DNA of 64,000 nucleotides from Miniphocaeibacter halophilus (GCF_016458825.1 NZ_CP066744.1:927868-991867); one strand, 5' to 3'; positions 25,300 to 34,491 are shown, counted from the stretch's first letter. The notes: generated by a model not told the origin, from the letters alone. Program-made: numbers and translations.

Positions 25300-25872
25300 C
25301 TACTCTATAACTGACATTATAGCGTTATAAACTTCTGTCCATTGCTCTTGTGTTACTATTCTATCGTCTAATCTTTCATCGCCATCATCATCTGTTCTAC
25401 TATATAATTCCAGCATAGCAGAATCACCGTTAATTAATCCTACTGCATAATCATTTAGTTTTGGAAATATTTCTTTAAATCTCAATACTTCACTTTCTTT
25501 TCCTCTTGTTAGCCAATCAGCTGTATATTGTTTTATTTCATCTATATTAATATTCATCTCTGCTAGTTCAGAAATCCAGTCTTCTGCTAAATCAACTAAT
25601 TCTAATTCATCATTTACTTCATCATTATCAATATCGCCAGTATCTTCCAATAGATCAAGCAAATCTTCAATATCGTCATTTGTCATTTTACCTGTTACAT
25701 TATTAGATACTGTAGGATTTGTTTCCAAGGGCTTGGTTTCAACAATATCCGTTTGTTTTTCTGTTGCTGCAGTTTCTTCTGGCTTTTTACTTTCCTTTCC
25801 TTTACAGCCTACTAAAGCTATGGCTAAGATTGTTACAAGAGCTAATATTTTTATTTTTTTATTCTTTATCAT
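25300..25872 (-). CDS. Hypothetical lipoprotein
   Basis: A 190-residue protein with a type II signal peptide (lipobox IALVGC, lipidated C23), a low-complexity linker rich in E, T and K, and then an acidic domain (DDIEDLLDLLEDTGDIDND) with a helical C-terminal part. The ATG at 25872 has GAGG eight bases upstream; the GTG three codons before it would lack room for the site. No domain recognised. Function unknown. Confidence 0.65.
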   Translation of the reverse strand: MIKNKKIKILALVTILAIALVGCKGKESKKPEETAATEKQTDIVETKPLETNPTVSNNVTGKMTNDDIEDLLDLLEDTGDIDNDEVNDELELVDLAEDWISELAEMNINIDEIKQYTADWLTRGKESEVLRFKEIFPKLNDYAVGLINGDSAMLELYSRTDDDGDERLDDRIVTQEQWTEVYNAIMSVIE

Positions 25873-25951
25873 TTTATTCACCTCGTATATATTATACTAT
25901 ACATTATATAATATAGGTTTTAAAATATCATTCTTAATAATTTTGTAACTT

Positions 25952-27682
25952 TTATTTTACATATCTTTCATTAGGATTTTTATCGAAATAATCTATAAAA
26001 TCATACATTCCATAGCCATCAACACCAATTCTAGTACCAGGAATTCTTGAAACTAAATTATAGTTTGACTTGTTAGGATAATAATCCGGAGCCCATCCTC
26101 CTATGCCAATTGCAATATTATTATATTTAATTCCATTAAATGTACCACTAATTAACCTCTTGTATTCCCTTCCACTAAAAACACTGCTAAAAGGTATTGC
26201 AAATGTGTTAACTTCATAATCTTCCGGTAGATATTTTTCCAAATTAGATTTTTGTATTGCTATTTCTTCTTCAATTTTTCTAGGATTTTCTTTTAAATTC
26301 GCATGATTTTTTGTATGATTTCCTATATCCATTCCACTTTCTATCATTAGTTTGAATTTATATTCAATATATTCTTTTTGTCCAAATGGAATTTCTCCAC
26401 TAACAAAAAATGTTGCATAAGGATTAAAAAACTCTAACTTACCTTCTAATTCCTTTAAAATTGCATAGGATGAATTAGGGTCAATTTCACCATTATCCAA
26501 AATATTAAATTTATTCTTGTTACCATCGTCAAATGTTATAACATAGGGAGTGTAGCCACTAGGTATATTTATTTCGCCCCTCATATAATCTTTTAGGGAC
26601 ACCGGTAAATAACCTTTCTTGTATAAATTTAAAATATCATATTTAAATCCTTCCGGAGTTCTTTGGTACCTATGCTCTTTATCTCCTACATCATGATAGG
26701 TAAATATCATAACCTTACCACTTGTATTTGACTTCATCGGCTCAGGTAAAACTGCATTTTCAAAATTATAGTCTATACTACCAATAATTTGATCCTCTAA
26801 ATATTTTGGTAATAACTTCTCTCCACCCATAAAAATTATATTATTTGGAGACAAACTTCCAATATATTCTATAATTTCTCGAGAAAATCCTTCCTTATCC
26901 GACAATAGTATTGGTTTTCCAATGGAAGAAGCTACTAAAGCATCTGCATATTCTATTCCACTACTAATTAGGATTTCATTATTTTCTTTTCCTAAATATT
27001 TCATAACAGCTAAAGACGTTGCATATCTGTCAGGGCCATAGATTAATTCCCCGTTAAATTCTTTTAAGTTCAAAGATTTTAAAGAGCCAACAGCATATTT
27101 AGCCCTATTTAAATAATTATTTTCACCATTTACTAAAAGTATTGGTTTCTTTAACTCCTTAGCTAAATAACTAGCTGACAAAGCATCCGGATAGTTGTTT
27201 CCTCCCGCTATTATTATATTCTCTTCCTCTACTCCACTTATTTCCTCATATTTTTCTAAAACTTTTTCACTTGTTTCATAACGATCTTTTCCTGCTAGTA
27301 TTTCATAATCAATATTTAAAGTTTTAATTAAACTCTCTTTAATTTTACTTTCCCCACCGACTATGTATACTTTATCGGCTCCTAATCTTCCTATTTCTTC
27401 TCTTACTTCATTGGATATATTGTTATTTTCCACTAATAAAATAGGTGCCTTTAATATTTGAGCTAATGCTCCACTTGAAATAGCATCGGGAAAATCCTGA
27501 CCACTTGTAATAACCGCAAATTCAGAACTAGAAAAATTCTTTCTAGAAAACTCTACCGATGTTAAATATCTATTATCACCACTAATTCTCCTTATTTCTG
27601 TAAATTCTTCATTTGCACTAGATTTTAATCCTGTAAATAAAAGAGTAATTACAGATATTAAAATAAACAAAATTCTTTTCAT
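25952..27682 (-). CDS. CWB2 cell-wall protein with polysaccharide deacetylase domain
   Basis: A 576-residue secreted protein: signal peptide (residues 1-25), three CWB2 repeats each led by a [S/K/P]-D/N-RY-x-TS element (GDNRYLTS, GKDRYETS, GPDRYATS), and a NodB-type deacetylase domain (VMIFTYHDVG, VITFDDGNK, GNHTKNHANL). CWB2 repeats anchor proteins non-covalently to teichoic-acid-like cell-wall polymers, as in Clostridioides S-layer proteins. The deacetylase acts on peptidoglycan or wall glycan. The start at 27682 has AAGGAGG upstream; the longer frame starts 29 residues earlier with no signal peptide. Confidence 0.9.
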   Translation of the reverse strand: MKRILFILISVITLLFTGLKSSANEEFTEIRRISGDNRYLTSVEFSRKNFSSSEFAVITSGQDFPDAISSGALAQILKAPILLVENNNISNEVREEIGRLGADKVYIVGGESKIKESLIKTLNIDYEILAGKDRYETSEKVLEKYEEISGVEEENIIIAGGNNYPDALSASYLAKELKKPILLVNGENNYLNRAKYAVGSLKSLNLKEFNGELIYGPDRYATSLAVMKYLGKENNEILISSGIEYADALVASSIGKPILLSDKEGFSREIIEYIGSLSPNNIIFMGGEKLLPKYLEDQIIGSIDYNFENAVLPEPMKSNTSGKVMIFTYHDVGDKEHRYQRTPEGFKYDILNLYKKGYLPVSLKDYMRGEINIPSGYTPYVITFDDGNKNKFNILDNGEIDPNSSYAILKELEGKLEFFNPYATFFVSGEIPFGQKEYIEYKFKLMIESGMDIGNHTKNHANLKENPRKIEEEIAIQKSNLEKYLPEDYEVNTFAIPFSSVFSGREYKRLISGTFNGIKYNNIAIGIGGWAPDYYPNKSNYNLVSRIPGTRIGVDGYGMYDFIDYFDKNPNERYVK

Positions 27683-27839
27683 TTTTTCATATACCTCCTT
27701 AACACAACCTATATATTGTAACTTATTTAAATAAATATACAAATACAATTTCTTATCTTTCCCTGCCATATATTGACTACAACCTGTCTTCGTGATAATA
27801 TCAACACACTATTCTTTTATATTATTAAGGAGAGATATT

Positions 27840-28415
27840 ATGAGTTTTGGTGCGATACTTTTATTAGGTGTAGGAGTATCTGCAGATGCTTTTGCTGTAG
27901 CTGTCTGCAAAGGTTTAAGTTTGAAAAAATTCTCAACTAAATTTGCCTTGATTATTGCTTTATTCTTCGGTGGTTTTCAAGCTATGATGACATTTATTGG
28001 ATGGGCCTTGGCAAGTCAATTTAGTCATATTTTAGAAAGTATAGACCATTGGATTGCATTTATATTACTTGCAATTTTAGGTGGTAAAATGCTATACGAA
28101 TCTTTTCAAACAGAAGAAGATTGTGGATGTCATAAAGATGATTTGAAAATAGATATTAGAGAAATGCTTATGCTTTCAATTGCAACTAGTATCGACGCTT
28201 TAGCTGTTGGAATATCCTTAGCTTTTGCTGGAATAGCAATATTTTTACCAACTATTACAATTGGTATAACAACATTTCTATTTTCCTTTCTAGCAGTTAT
28301 AGTAGGCTTTAAATTTGGATCTATTTTTCAAAAATACGCAGAAATTTCCGGCGGAATAATACTTATACTAATAGGAGTTAAAATCCTACTTGACCATACA
28401 GTGTTTATGACCTAA
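27840..28415 (+). CDS. mntP: Putative manganese efflux pump MntP
   Basis: A 191-residue six-TM protein with the MntP duplicated motif: GVGVSADAFAVAVCKGL in the first half and SIATSIDALAVGISLAF in the second. The acidic residues of both repeats are intact. The start at 27840 has AAGGAGAG upstream. A leader with a yybP-ykoY manganese riboswitch core (GGGGAGUA) was not found. The last codons ATGACCTAA overlap the start of the repeat at 28404. Confidence 0.92.
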   Translation: MSFGAILLLGVGVSADAFAVAVCKGLSLKKFSTKFALIIALFFGGFQAMMTFIGWALASQFSHILESIDHWIAFILLAILGGKMLYESFQTEEDCGCHKDDLKIDIREMLMLSIATSIDALAVGISLAFAGIAIFLPTITIGITTFLFSFLAVIVGFKFGSIFQKYAEISGGIILILIGVKILLDHTVFMT

Positions 28416-28599
28416 CAGAAATCTTTGATTTCGTTGTAGGTCAGCAGATCCTTGTAACCAAATATAAAATTTGGGCAATGAGTTGCATAGAACCTGTTAG
28501 CAAATCAAGATTAGAACTAGGTTCTTAAGATACAGTCTTGTCCAAAACTTGTTTTGGTTAACAAAGTTGTTTTATGACCTAACAGAAATCTTTGATTTC
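28404..28599. repeat. Second locus of the TATGACCTAACA repeat; array of short stem-loops
   Basis: A 29-bp sequence starting TTTATGACCTAACAG occurs at 28404-28432 and exactly again at 28571-28599, 167 bp apart. Copy 1 is a full hairpin (GACCTA 28409-28414 / TAGGTC 28437-28442, and GAAATC/GATTTC). Between the copies are more small hairpins: CCAAAT/ATTTGG, GCAA/TTGC, AGAACC/GGTTCT and CCAAAAC/GTTTTGG. Copy 2 lacks the closing arm. The start is shared with the repeats at 12646-13065. The first copy includes the mntP stop codon. Confidence 0.8.
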
Positions 28600-28627
28600 T
28601 AACGCTTAAATTTAAATATCAGTAAAG

Positions 28628-28664
28628 AAAAAAAGTAGCTATAAGGCTCATTGAATTAGGGATT
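28628..28664. repeat. Left inverted terminal repeat of the element
   Basis: A seven-A run then GTAGCTATAAGG and CTC, ending AATTAGGGATT. The reverse complement of 40704-40740 reads the same apart from two small indels and one or two substitutions. Similarity ends on both the outer and the inner side, as expected of a terminal repeat. Confidence 0.6.
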
Positions 28665-28704
28665 TTAGAAAAACTGATTTGATGAGTCTTTAGGTGGCAA
28701 AGTG

Positions 28705-28734
28705 AAAGGCTATGAGTTTAAACTCATAGCCTTT
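28705..28734. terminator. Perfect 30-bp palindromic terminator at the left end of the element
   Basis: AAAGGCTATGAGTTT and its complement form a full palindrome (28705-28734) followed on the plus strand by TTTTTGATG. It lies between the left inverted repeat and the end of the defence operon, so it may insulate the element from mntP-side transcription. Confidence 0.8.
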
Positions 28735-28787
28735 TTGATGTCTTATGGTTTAATTATAAGACTAAAATTTGCACAGTATTCTATATA

Positions 28788-29687
28788 TTATAATTGTTTA
28801 GAATGCATTGATAGAATAAAATCTGCCATAGCAATTGAAGAATTGACAAAAAGCAATGCATGATAGTTATCAATATTAATTCTTGCAGAACCTACTCCAT
28901 GGGAATCACTATTTTTATTTCTCATTTCAGATATAGCGGTAATAATACTACTCAATCCTGATAATAGTGTGTTAATTCTTTTATCCATATTTTTATCTGT
29001 ATGCATATTATATAATTCTCGAACTTGTTTATAAAGCTTTTGGATATTACCACTTGAGTCTGGAACTATATTTTTCTTTTCTATCACATAACAAAATACT
29101 TCTTCTAGTAATGTTCTAGATTTAGTAATGGCACTATCATAGTTTCCATTATTAATATCAGTCAATGTTCTAGAAGAAATACTTTTAATATAATCTCTGT
29201 CAATAGTTTTTATTTCAGGAGTATTAATAAATATCTCTGTATCTGTTGATTTTATAATGTAATTATCTCCAACTTTAACTAATTCATTATTCCCAAAATA
29301 TAAAATACCATTAATTTTATCTATGGCTGCATTAATAGTCTCATTGTAGCAGTAGCTTATATCTTCAACAGACTGATTGCTTAACAAACTAGAAAAAGCT
29401 TCTTTTCTAAAGATATAAGCTAATAATTGTGAACAATTGTTGTTGTTTATACAATGATCTATCAAATTTGATAAATACTGCCATCTGCTTAATGCTCCAC
29501 CACTCCAACCATATTCCACAGGAAACCCAAATCTTTTAGAAATGTTGCATAAGACTGGTCCACTTAAATAAGGCATTTTTAACTCTATTAAAGTTCCATC
29601 TGATAAAGTATAATCCCCCAAGTTAGTGTCACCATTTAATATTCCTAAAATTGATTTATCCTTTAATAAACAATACTTGCTATTCAT
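28788..29687 (-). CDS. Abortive infection protein with AbiC-type C-terminal domain
   Basis: A 299-residue protein. The C-terminal ~130 residues match the Abi C-terminal family: KSRTLLEEVFCYVIEKK, NIQKLYKQVRELY, LLSGLSSIITAISEMRNKNSDSHG and a final hydrophobic helix. The N-terminal half contains a smaller domain (LSGPVLCNISKRFGF and so on) that I cannot place. It lies 19 bp after the type III restriction gene, as the fourth gene of the leftward defence operon. It probably aborts infection when the restriction barrier fails, an inference from family and context. Confidence 0.75.
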   Translation of the reverse strand: MNSKYCLLKDKSILGILNGDTNLGDYTLSDGTLIELKMPYLSGPVLCNISKRFGFPVEYGWSGGALSRWQYLSNLIDHCINNNNCSQLLAYIFRKEAFSSLLSNQSVEDISYCYNETINAAIDKINGILYFGNNELVKVGDNYIIKSTDTEIFINTPEIKTIDRDYIKSISSRTLTDINNGNYDSAITKSRTLLEEVFCYVIEKKNIVPDSSGNIQKLYKQVRELYNMHTDKNMDKRINTLLSGLSSIITAISEMRNKNSDSHGVGSARINIDNYHALLFVNSSIAMADFILSMHSKQL

Positions 29688-29706
29688 TTCAGCCCTCTAC
29701 AAATAT

Positions 29707-31911
29707 CTAAAATACATCTTCGATTCTTTTCCATTCAACATCGCTCATATATTCATTGTAAACTGTGTTATTGATATAAAGCCTTGTATCTTTATCTCTC
29801 ACAAAACCCCAATTAATTTTATATCTTTTAGCATAGTCCTTAAAAGCATAGAATTTGTTTTCTATTTGCTTATCTATATTCTTACTTACTCCTTTTCTTT
29901 CTCCACCCTTAGTTTCTAATATCCAAACTTCGCCATTTCTCTTTTTCACTATATAGTCAGGATAGAAGAGGTATTCTTTGTCTAGATTAGTTCCATAAAT
30001 AATTGAAAGATACTGCTGTCCTATGTCTCCATTTTTATAAAACCAATCCACATCATTTCTTTCTTCTAAATAATTTTCTAAAAGTTGTTCAGAGGTAGAT
30101 CTAAATTGTGAAGTTGTCATGGAAGTATTGTATTCCTTATAAGCATTATTCTTATATTCTACAACATTTGTTTCATATGGAAGATACCTATAGAAATCTT
30201 CTGATGGTAATTTCCACTTTTCAGTTCTTTTTTCTAAGACTTGCATTTGTCTTTCATCAGGAAGTGCTGCAAGTTCTACAAAATCATCACGAAGTTTATA
30301 AGCATTATTTATCATAAATGCATACCATTCACGATTAGATAGTGACAAAAGTTTTTTAGAAGATGGAATGTTCTTATGGAATAAGTGTTGAAGTATCGCT
30401 CTCATCTTATTTGAAGGAACTCCTGTAACTTTTTTTATCATATCCACTGCGTGAAGACAGTCTATTCCATGATCATGGGTAGATACTTCATAAGCAATTT
30501 CTCTATGCTCTCCAATTTTATCATCAACTAAATCTTTAAGCTTAATAAACTTTCCTGTTCTAAAAGTGCTTATAACCTTTGTTCCCATTATAAAACCATA
30601 AGATTCTAATAACTTTTCATTATCTTTTTTTATATTGTTAAGCTTATATTTATCCTTAAAAAAATCATAAGCTTTATTTCTAACTAAAACTTCATCAACA
30701 TATTGGTAATCTTTGTTTCTGTATTCTTTGACCATTTCAAAATCTTTGCATTTTCCCTTTAAGAATACCCTCTTAACCTCATAGGCATTTCCACCTTGGA
30801 TAACAGACTCTTTATACTTTTCGTCAAAAGTATAAAGAAAGCAAAAATCTAGTACATCATTATCATAATGTTTTGCACGTGGCATTCTTCTTATTCTACC
30901 AATGGTTTGAGTTTCAAAAGTCTCTGTCATGTTTTCACGAAGTTTTACAAGTATTTTTGCTCTTGGACAATCCCATCCTGTAGATATAGCTTGTTTCATT
31001 ATCAGAAAGTTTGATTCTGCATCATCATCTGTTACATTTTCAATATTTATTTTTTCCTCACTCAACCATTTAGCAAGCATTTTATTTTTATAAGTGTAGC
31101 CCATATTTGATAAGAAATCTTCCACATATTCAACGAGACTTTCGCTCATATCAGGGAATTGAATTATAACTAGGGGGTTAATTTTTTCTCCAATTTTTGT
31201 ATATTCTGCTTTTATTTCTTTTCTTTTTGCATCAGCTTTTTGTAAAAGATATATAGTTTCACTTTCTAAATCATCCATTTCTGTAGCATCTACATCTGGA
31301 TTTATGAAAAGAGCTTTGGTGATTAATCCTGAATTTATTACTTCTTCTTCTGGTATTTCATAAAATTCAGCCATCGGATTTTTAACTGTAGTTGCAGAAA
31401 CTCTTATTTCTCTATCAGCATTAAGAGCATTTAAAATATCGTCAGCTTTTGATGTATTATTTAGGTGCTCTTCATCAATAATTGTGATAAAAGAAAGTTG
31501 TTCTCTGTGAGCCTCAGCAATTCTTTCAAAGAGATTTTTCTTTTCACTATCCTTCAAGGCGTTATTTGTTTTATTGGTAATCATTTCCCAGTTGATAAAA
31601 TAAGTATATCCACCTTGAAATCCTTGAAGAAGGGCATCATGAATATTTCCTGTTTTTGCATTTGGAATAATTTTTCCCATTTTTTCTCTGGACTGTTCCT
31701 CTAGGTCACCTTTACCTGGAGTGAGCCATATAAAGATCTTATTTGGGCTTTTCCAAAGAAGATAGTCATAAATATAGGAGAGTAAAATAATGGTTTTACC
31801 TGAACCAGTTGGGCTTTTCATGATTATTTTTCTTTTAGAATTTGGGTCTGTCGATTTATCTAAAAGATAGTTTTTAGCATCCGTTTGAAAATCAAATAAA
31901 TTTATCATCAT
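29707..31911 (-). CDS. Type III restriction enzyme, Res subunit
   Basis: A 734-residue SF2 helicase-nuclease. Walker A SPTGSGKT (residues 33-40), motif II DEEH near 145, motif III SATT, and QTIGRIRRMPRAK as motif VI. The C-terminal PD-(D/E)xK nuclease is YPDYIV then WILETKGG. Res needs Mod to cleave 25-27 bp from paired unmethylated sites. Its start codon overlaps the mod stop in ATGA, so the two are co-translated. Somewhat shorter than many Res proteins (~900-1000 residues) but all motifs are present. Confidence 0.92.
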   Translation of the reverse strand: MMINLFDFQTDAKNYLLDKSTDPNSKRKIIMKSPTGSGKTIILLSYIYDYLLWKSPNKIFIWLTPGKGDLEEQSREKMGKIIPNAKTGNIHDALLQGFQGGYTYFINWEMITNKTNNALKDSEKKNLFERIAEAHREQLSFITIIDEEHLNNTSKADDILNALNADREIRVSATTVKNPMAEFYEIPEEEVINSGLITKALFINPDVDATEMDDLESETIYLLQKADAKRKEIKAEYTKIGEKINPLVIIQFPDMSESLVEYVEDFLSNMGYTYKNKMLAKWLSEEKINIENVTDDDAESNFLIMKQAISTGWDCPRAKILVKLRENMTETFETQTIGRIRRMPRAKHYDNDVLDFCFLYTFDEKYKESVIQGGNAYEVKRVFLKGKCKDFEMVKEYRNKDYQYVDEVLVRNKAYDFFKDKYKLNNIKKDNEKLLESYGFIMGTKVISTFRTGKFIKLKDLVDDKIGEHREIAYEVSTHDHGIDCLHAVDMIKKVTGVPSNKMRAILQHLFHKNIPSSKKLLSLSNREWYAFMINNAYKLRDDFVELAALPDERQMQVLEKRTEKWKLPSEDFYRYLPYETNVVEYKNNAYKEYNTSMTTSQFRSTSEQLLENYLEERNDVDWFYKNGDIGQQYLSIIYGTNLDKEYLFYPDYIVKKRNGEVWILETKGGERKGVSKNIDKQIENKFYAFKDYAKRYKINWGFVRDKDTRLYINNTVYNEYMSDVEWKRIEDVF

Positions 31912-33644
31912 AATTCGTTTACCTCCCTTAATTCCTCCATGAAGTAATAGTCGGGTATAGGAATAACTTCTATATTTTTATCATCTAACCTACTTTTCAC
32001 ATCATTAGTTAAAAGAATAAATGACGGAATATATAAAAAGCCTTCTTCCTTCATTTCTTTTACGGCTAATTGTAACTCTTCATCGGATAAAATGATCCTT
32101 CGACTCTTGCCATCAATTTCACACATATTTTCAAGTTCTACCATTTCTTTGATATAATCCAGAAGTTTGGAAGATAATATATCCTCTTCTTCTGAAAGTT
32201 TTGGTATAAAATCTGTCTTATAATATTTTAAGTTGTGAGGCAGATCTTCCTGTATATTTTTTAATCTCTGATAAGTTATTTCTTCGCAAATATTATTTTC
32301 ATTGTTTGTACAGAGAATATATTTTCTATTTCCACCGTCTTCTTTATTTAATTTCATTACAGCGTGACCTGTTGTGCCAGAACCTGCGAAGAAATCTAGA
32401 ACTATTGAACTTTTAGTATTAGCCCATTTCAGAAGTTGTAAAATCAATCTCAATGGTTTCTTTCCATTAGAAAATAAAACTTTACCTTCTTTACCGACAT
32501 TTCCCATATCTTTTGCAAAATCAGTCCAACAATCTCCCCTTGGAATTGTTCTCCAATAAATAGATTCTGAATCGTCTGAAAATCTTAAAACATCTGTAAA
32601 AGCCTGTAAGTGTCTAATTTTGTCTCCAGAAGTACTCATTAATAATTTATTATTATAATTAAGAATTCCTTTTCTAATCACTTCATTTTTAATTTCATCT
32701 GGTAATTTTTGATTAAACTGACTATCTTTATAAAGTTTTGGAGCAATTTTTTTCAGAAACAATTTTTTAAATGAATCGCTTAAACTTAGTAACTTATTAA
32801 TGTTTTTTTTATTTAAGTACAATCCATGTTTTTTAAACTCATTACTTACATCTATATTTTCCTTTAAATAATCCATTATTGGATATCTAACTCCATCATC
32901 GATAATATGTGTGTAGTGAGTATCATATAAATCACTTAGTGAATCATATAAAGGCACTTTTTTTATTTTTTTGTTTTCCTCGCTTTTTCTATATATTAAA
33001 ACATAATCTTTCGTCTTAACAAATGTTTTGTCTATGTGAGCAGCTTTACTTCCATAAACATCGCCTGTTTTAATTGTAAGTTTATTAATAAAGTTGTTTT
33101 CACCAAATGTTTGGTCGCATAAAAGTTTTAATTGGGCCTGCTCGTTATCATCAATAGAAATGAATATGATTCCTTCCTCGGATAGAAGGTCTTTTGCAAT
33201 AACAAGCCTTTCATTCATAAAAGATAGCCATTTTGAATGCCTATATCCATCATCAGTTCCAACATAATTATCATCATAAATAAAATCTTTATTCCCCGTA
33301 TTATATGGTGGATCTATGTAGATAACGTCAATCTTTCCTCTATGAGTTTTTTCTAGTAGTTTAAGCGAATGTAGATTATCTCCCTCTAATAGAAAGTTAA
33401 AGCCTTCAATTTCATCTGATACAATTTTTCGCTCTTCTACTTCTCTAAACACTGGGATATTATGAACAAGTTGTTTATCAACTTCTTCTTCGTGCTCTTC
33501 CCATACAAGTCCATATTTCTTTTCAGTTAAGGCTGTCTCAATCTTTTCAAGTGCTATTCTACTTTCGTCATCTGTATGAATTTCCTTCAGCTGATTTAAG
33601 TAGCTTAGCATTTCTTCTCTTTTCTTTTGAGATAAATTACTCAT
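31908..33644 (-). CDS. Type III DNA methyltransferase, Mod subunit
   Basis: A 578-residue N6-adenine beta-class methyltransferase. Motif IV DPPYNTG is at residues 111-117 and the AdoMet motif FFAGSGTTGHAV near 417-428 (beta order IV before I). The region between them is the variable target-recognition domain. I start it at 33644 (GGAGG upstream), where the ATG overlaps the HTH stop as ATGAGTAA. It methylates the host at its recognition site and guides Res. No long simple repeat is present in the gene, so no sign of phase variation. Confidence 0.93.
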   Translation of the reverse strand: MSNLSQKKREEMLSYLNQLKEIHTDDESRIALEKIETALTEKKYGLVWEEHEEEVDKQLVHNIPVFREVEERKIVSDEIEGFNFLLEGDNLHSLKLLEKTHRGKIDVIYIDPPYNTGNKDFIYDDNYVGTDDGYRHSKWLSFMNERLVIAKDLLSEEGIIFISIDDNEQAQLKLLCDQTFGENNFINKLTIKTGDVYGSKAAHIDKTFVKTKDYVLIYRKSEENKKIKKVPLYDSLSDLYDTHYTHIIDDGVRYPIMDYLKENIDVSNEFKKHGLYLNKKNINKLLSLSDSFKKLFLKKIAPKLYKDSQFNQKLPDEIKNEVIRKGILNYNNKLLMSTSGDKIRHLQAFTDVLRFSDDSESIYWRTIPRGDCWTDFAKDMGNVGKEGKVLFSNGKKPLRLILQLLKWANTKSSIVLDFFAGSGTTGHAVMKLNKEDGGNRKYILCTNNENNICEEITYQRLKNIQEDLPHNLKYYKTDFIPKLSEEEDILSSKLLDYIKEMVELENMCEIDGKSRRIILSDEELQLAVKEMKEEGFLYIPSFILLTNDVKSRLDDKNIEVIPIPDYYFMEELREVNEL

Positions 33645-33852
33645 TGTCTTCCTCCACTTTATACTCCAAAACTTCCGATATATCACATTTAAAATACTTA
33701 CAAATTCTACCAAGTATCTCCATACTCACATTCTCATCTCGTCCCATTTTTGCGATAGTGTGAGGAGTAGTATGTATAGCATTTTGTAAGTCTAATTTAT
33801 TCATCTTTTCATCAATTAATTTTTTCCATAATTTATCATAGGAAAATCCCAT
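33637..33852 (-). CDS. Cro/CI-type HTH regulator of the type III R-M operon
   Basis: A 71-residue single-domain XRE protein (LWKKLIDEKMNKLDLQNAIHTTPHTIAKMGRDENVSMEILGRICKYFKCDISEVLEY). It is the size and position of R-M controller (C) proteins: first gene of the operon and translationally coupled to mod (stop and start share ATGAGTAA). It probably times restriction after entry into a new host. AGGTGC precedes its ATG. Confidence 0.85.
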   Translation of the reverse strand: MGFSYDKLWKKLIDEKMNKLDLQNAIHTTPHTIAKMGRDENVSMEILGRICKYFKCDISEVLEYKVEEDNE

Positions 33853-33898
33853 AAAGCACCTCTTGTTAATCTTCTACTTTATACAGTTTTTCTATAAT

Positions 33899-33907
33899 AT
33901 TATACCA
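33899..33907 (-). promoter_or_regulatory. Extended -10 promoter of the R-M operon
   Basis: On the minus strand TGGTATAAT (33907-33899) is a consensus extended -10 about 50 bp ahead of the HTH gene. No good -35 is at the right distance, as is usual for extended -10 promoters. CTGTATAAA and CTGTAAAAT direct repeats around it could be HTH binding sites. Confidence 0.5.
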
Positions 33908-33938
33908 TATTTTACAGCTTAGTATTTACAAATTTCTT

Positions 33939-33963
33939 AAGACGGATAATTTCCGTCTTTTTT
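33939..33963 (+). terminator. Hairpin-T terminator between the two halves of the element
   Basis: AAGACGGA (33939-33946) and TCCGTCTT (33952-33959) followed by TTTT. The orientation stops rightward transcription. It separates the R-M promoter region from the primase side. Confidence 0.7.
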
Positions 33964-34078
33964 ATTGCCTAATAAAATTATATTTTTTCTTATGTCTAGG
34001 TGAAGATAAAATATGCTACTTAAAATCTAGAAACTTTTCTATAAATATTGAAAAATCATTAATCAAACACATAAAAAA

Positions 34079-34484
34079 TGTCTTAGGGCTAATAGAGGGA
34101 GAAATATTTAATCAAAATAACCTAAAATGTCCTGAGTATATTGAAAGGAGAATTTTCATAGTGGGTTAAAAATCCGTATATTTTCTTTGCCTGTGATTTG
34201 TGAGGAAAAACAAAACCTAACAAACCACCTAAAAATGTCCTAGGGCTAGTGAAGGGAAATATTACTCAAGACTACTCATTTTGTCTTAGGGCTAATAGAG
34301 GGAGAAATATTTAATCAAAATAACCTAAAATGTCCTGAGTCTATTGAGAGGAGATTTTTCCTATGAGGTTAAAAATATGTAATTTTTCTTCGCCTGTGAT
34401 TTAGGAAGAAAGGATTACTCAAAACCTCTCTAATTGTCCTAAGGAATATGGAGGGATTTTTCTTCTTCAAAAATATGAAAGGAG
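34079..34484 (+). repeat. Iteron-like array: two ~203-bp units, six copies of a TGTCYTRRG motif
   Basis: Six copies of a ~29-bp motif (TGTCYTRRGG, then a variable part, then GAGGGAGA-like, then A/T) start at 34079, 34128, 34236, 34282, 34331 and 34435. Copies 1-3 and 4-6 form two tandem units of about 203 bp. Each unit also contains a GCCTGTGATTT element at the same place. The array ends at the primase start codon, where plasmid and satellite origins often lie. It is an origin candidate by position only. Confidence 0.75.
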
Positions 34485-34491
34485 TAGATAT

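Noticed and set aside
27770-27839. Manganese riboswitch (yybP-ykoY) before mntP
   Set aside because: The conserved core sequence and stem layout are not present in the short leader.
31908-33644. Phase-variable type III mod gene
   Set aside because: No tandem tetranucleotide or other long simple repeat is visible in the gene.
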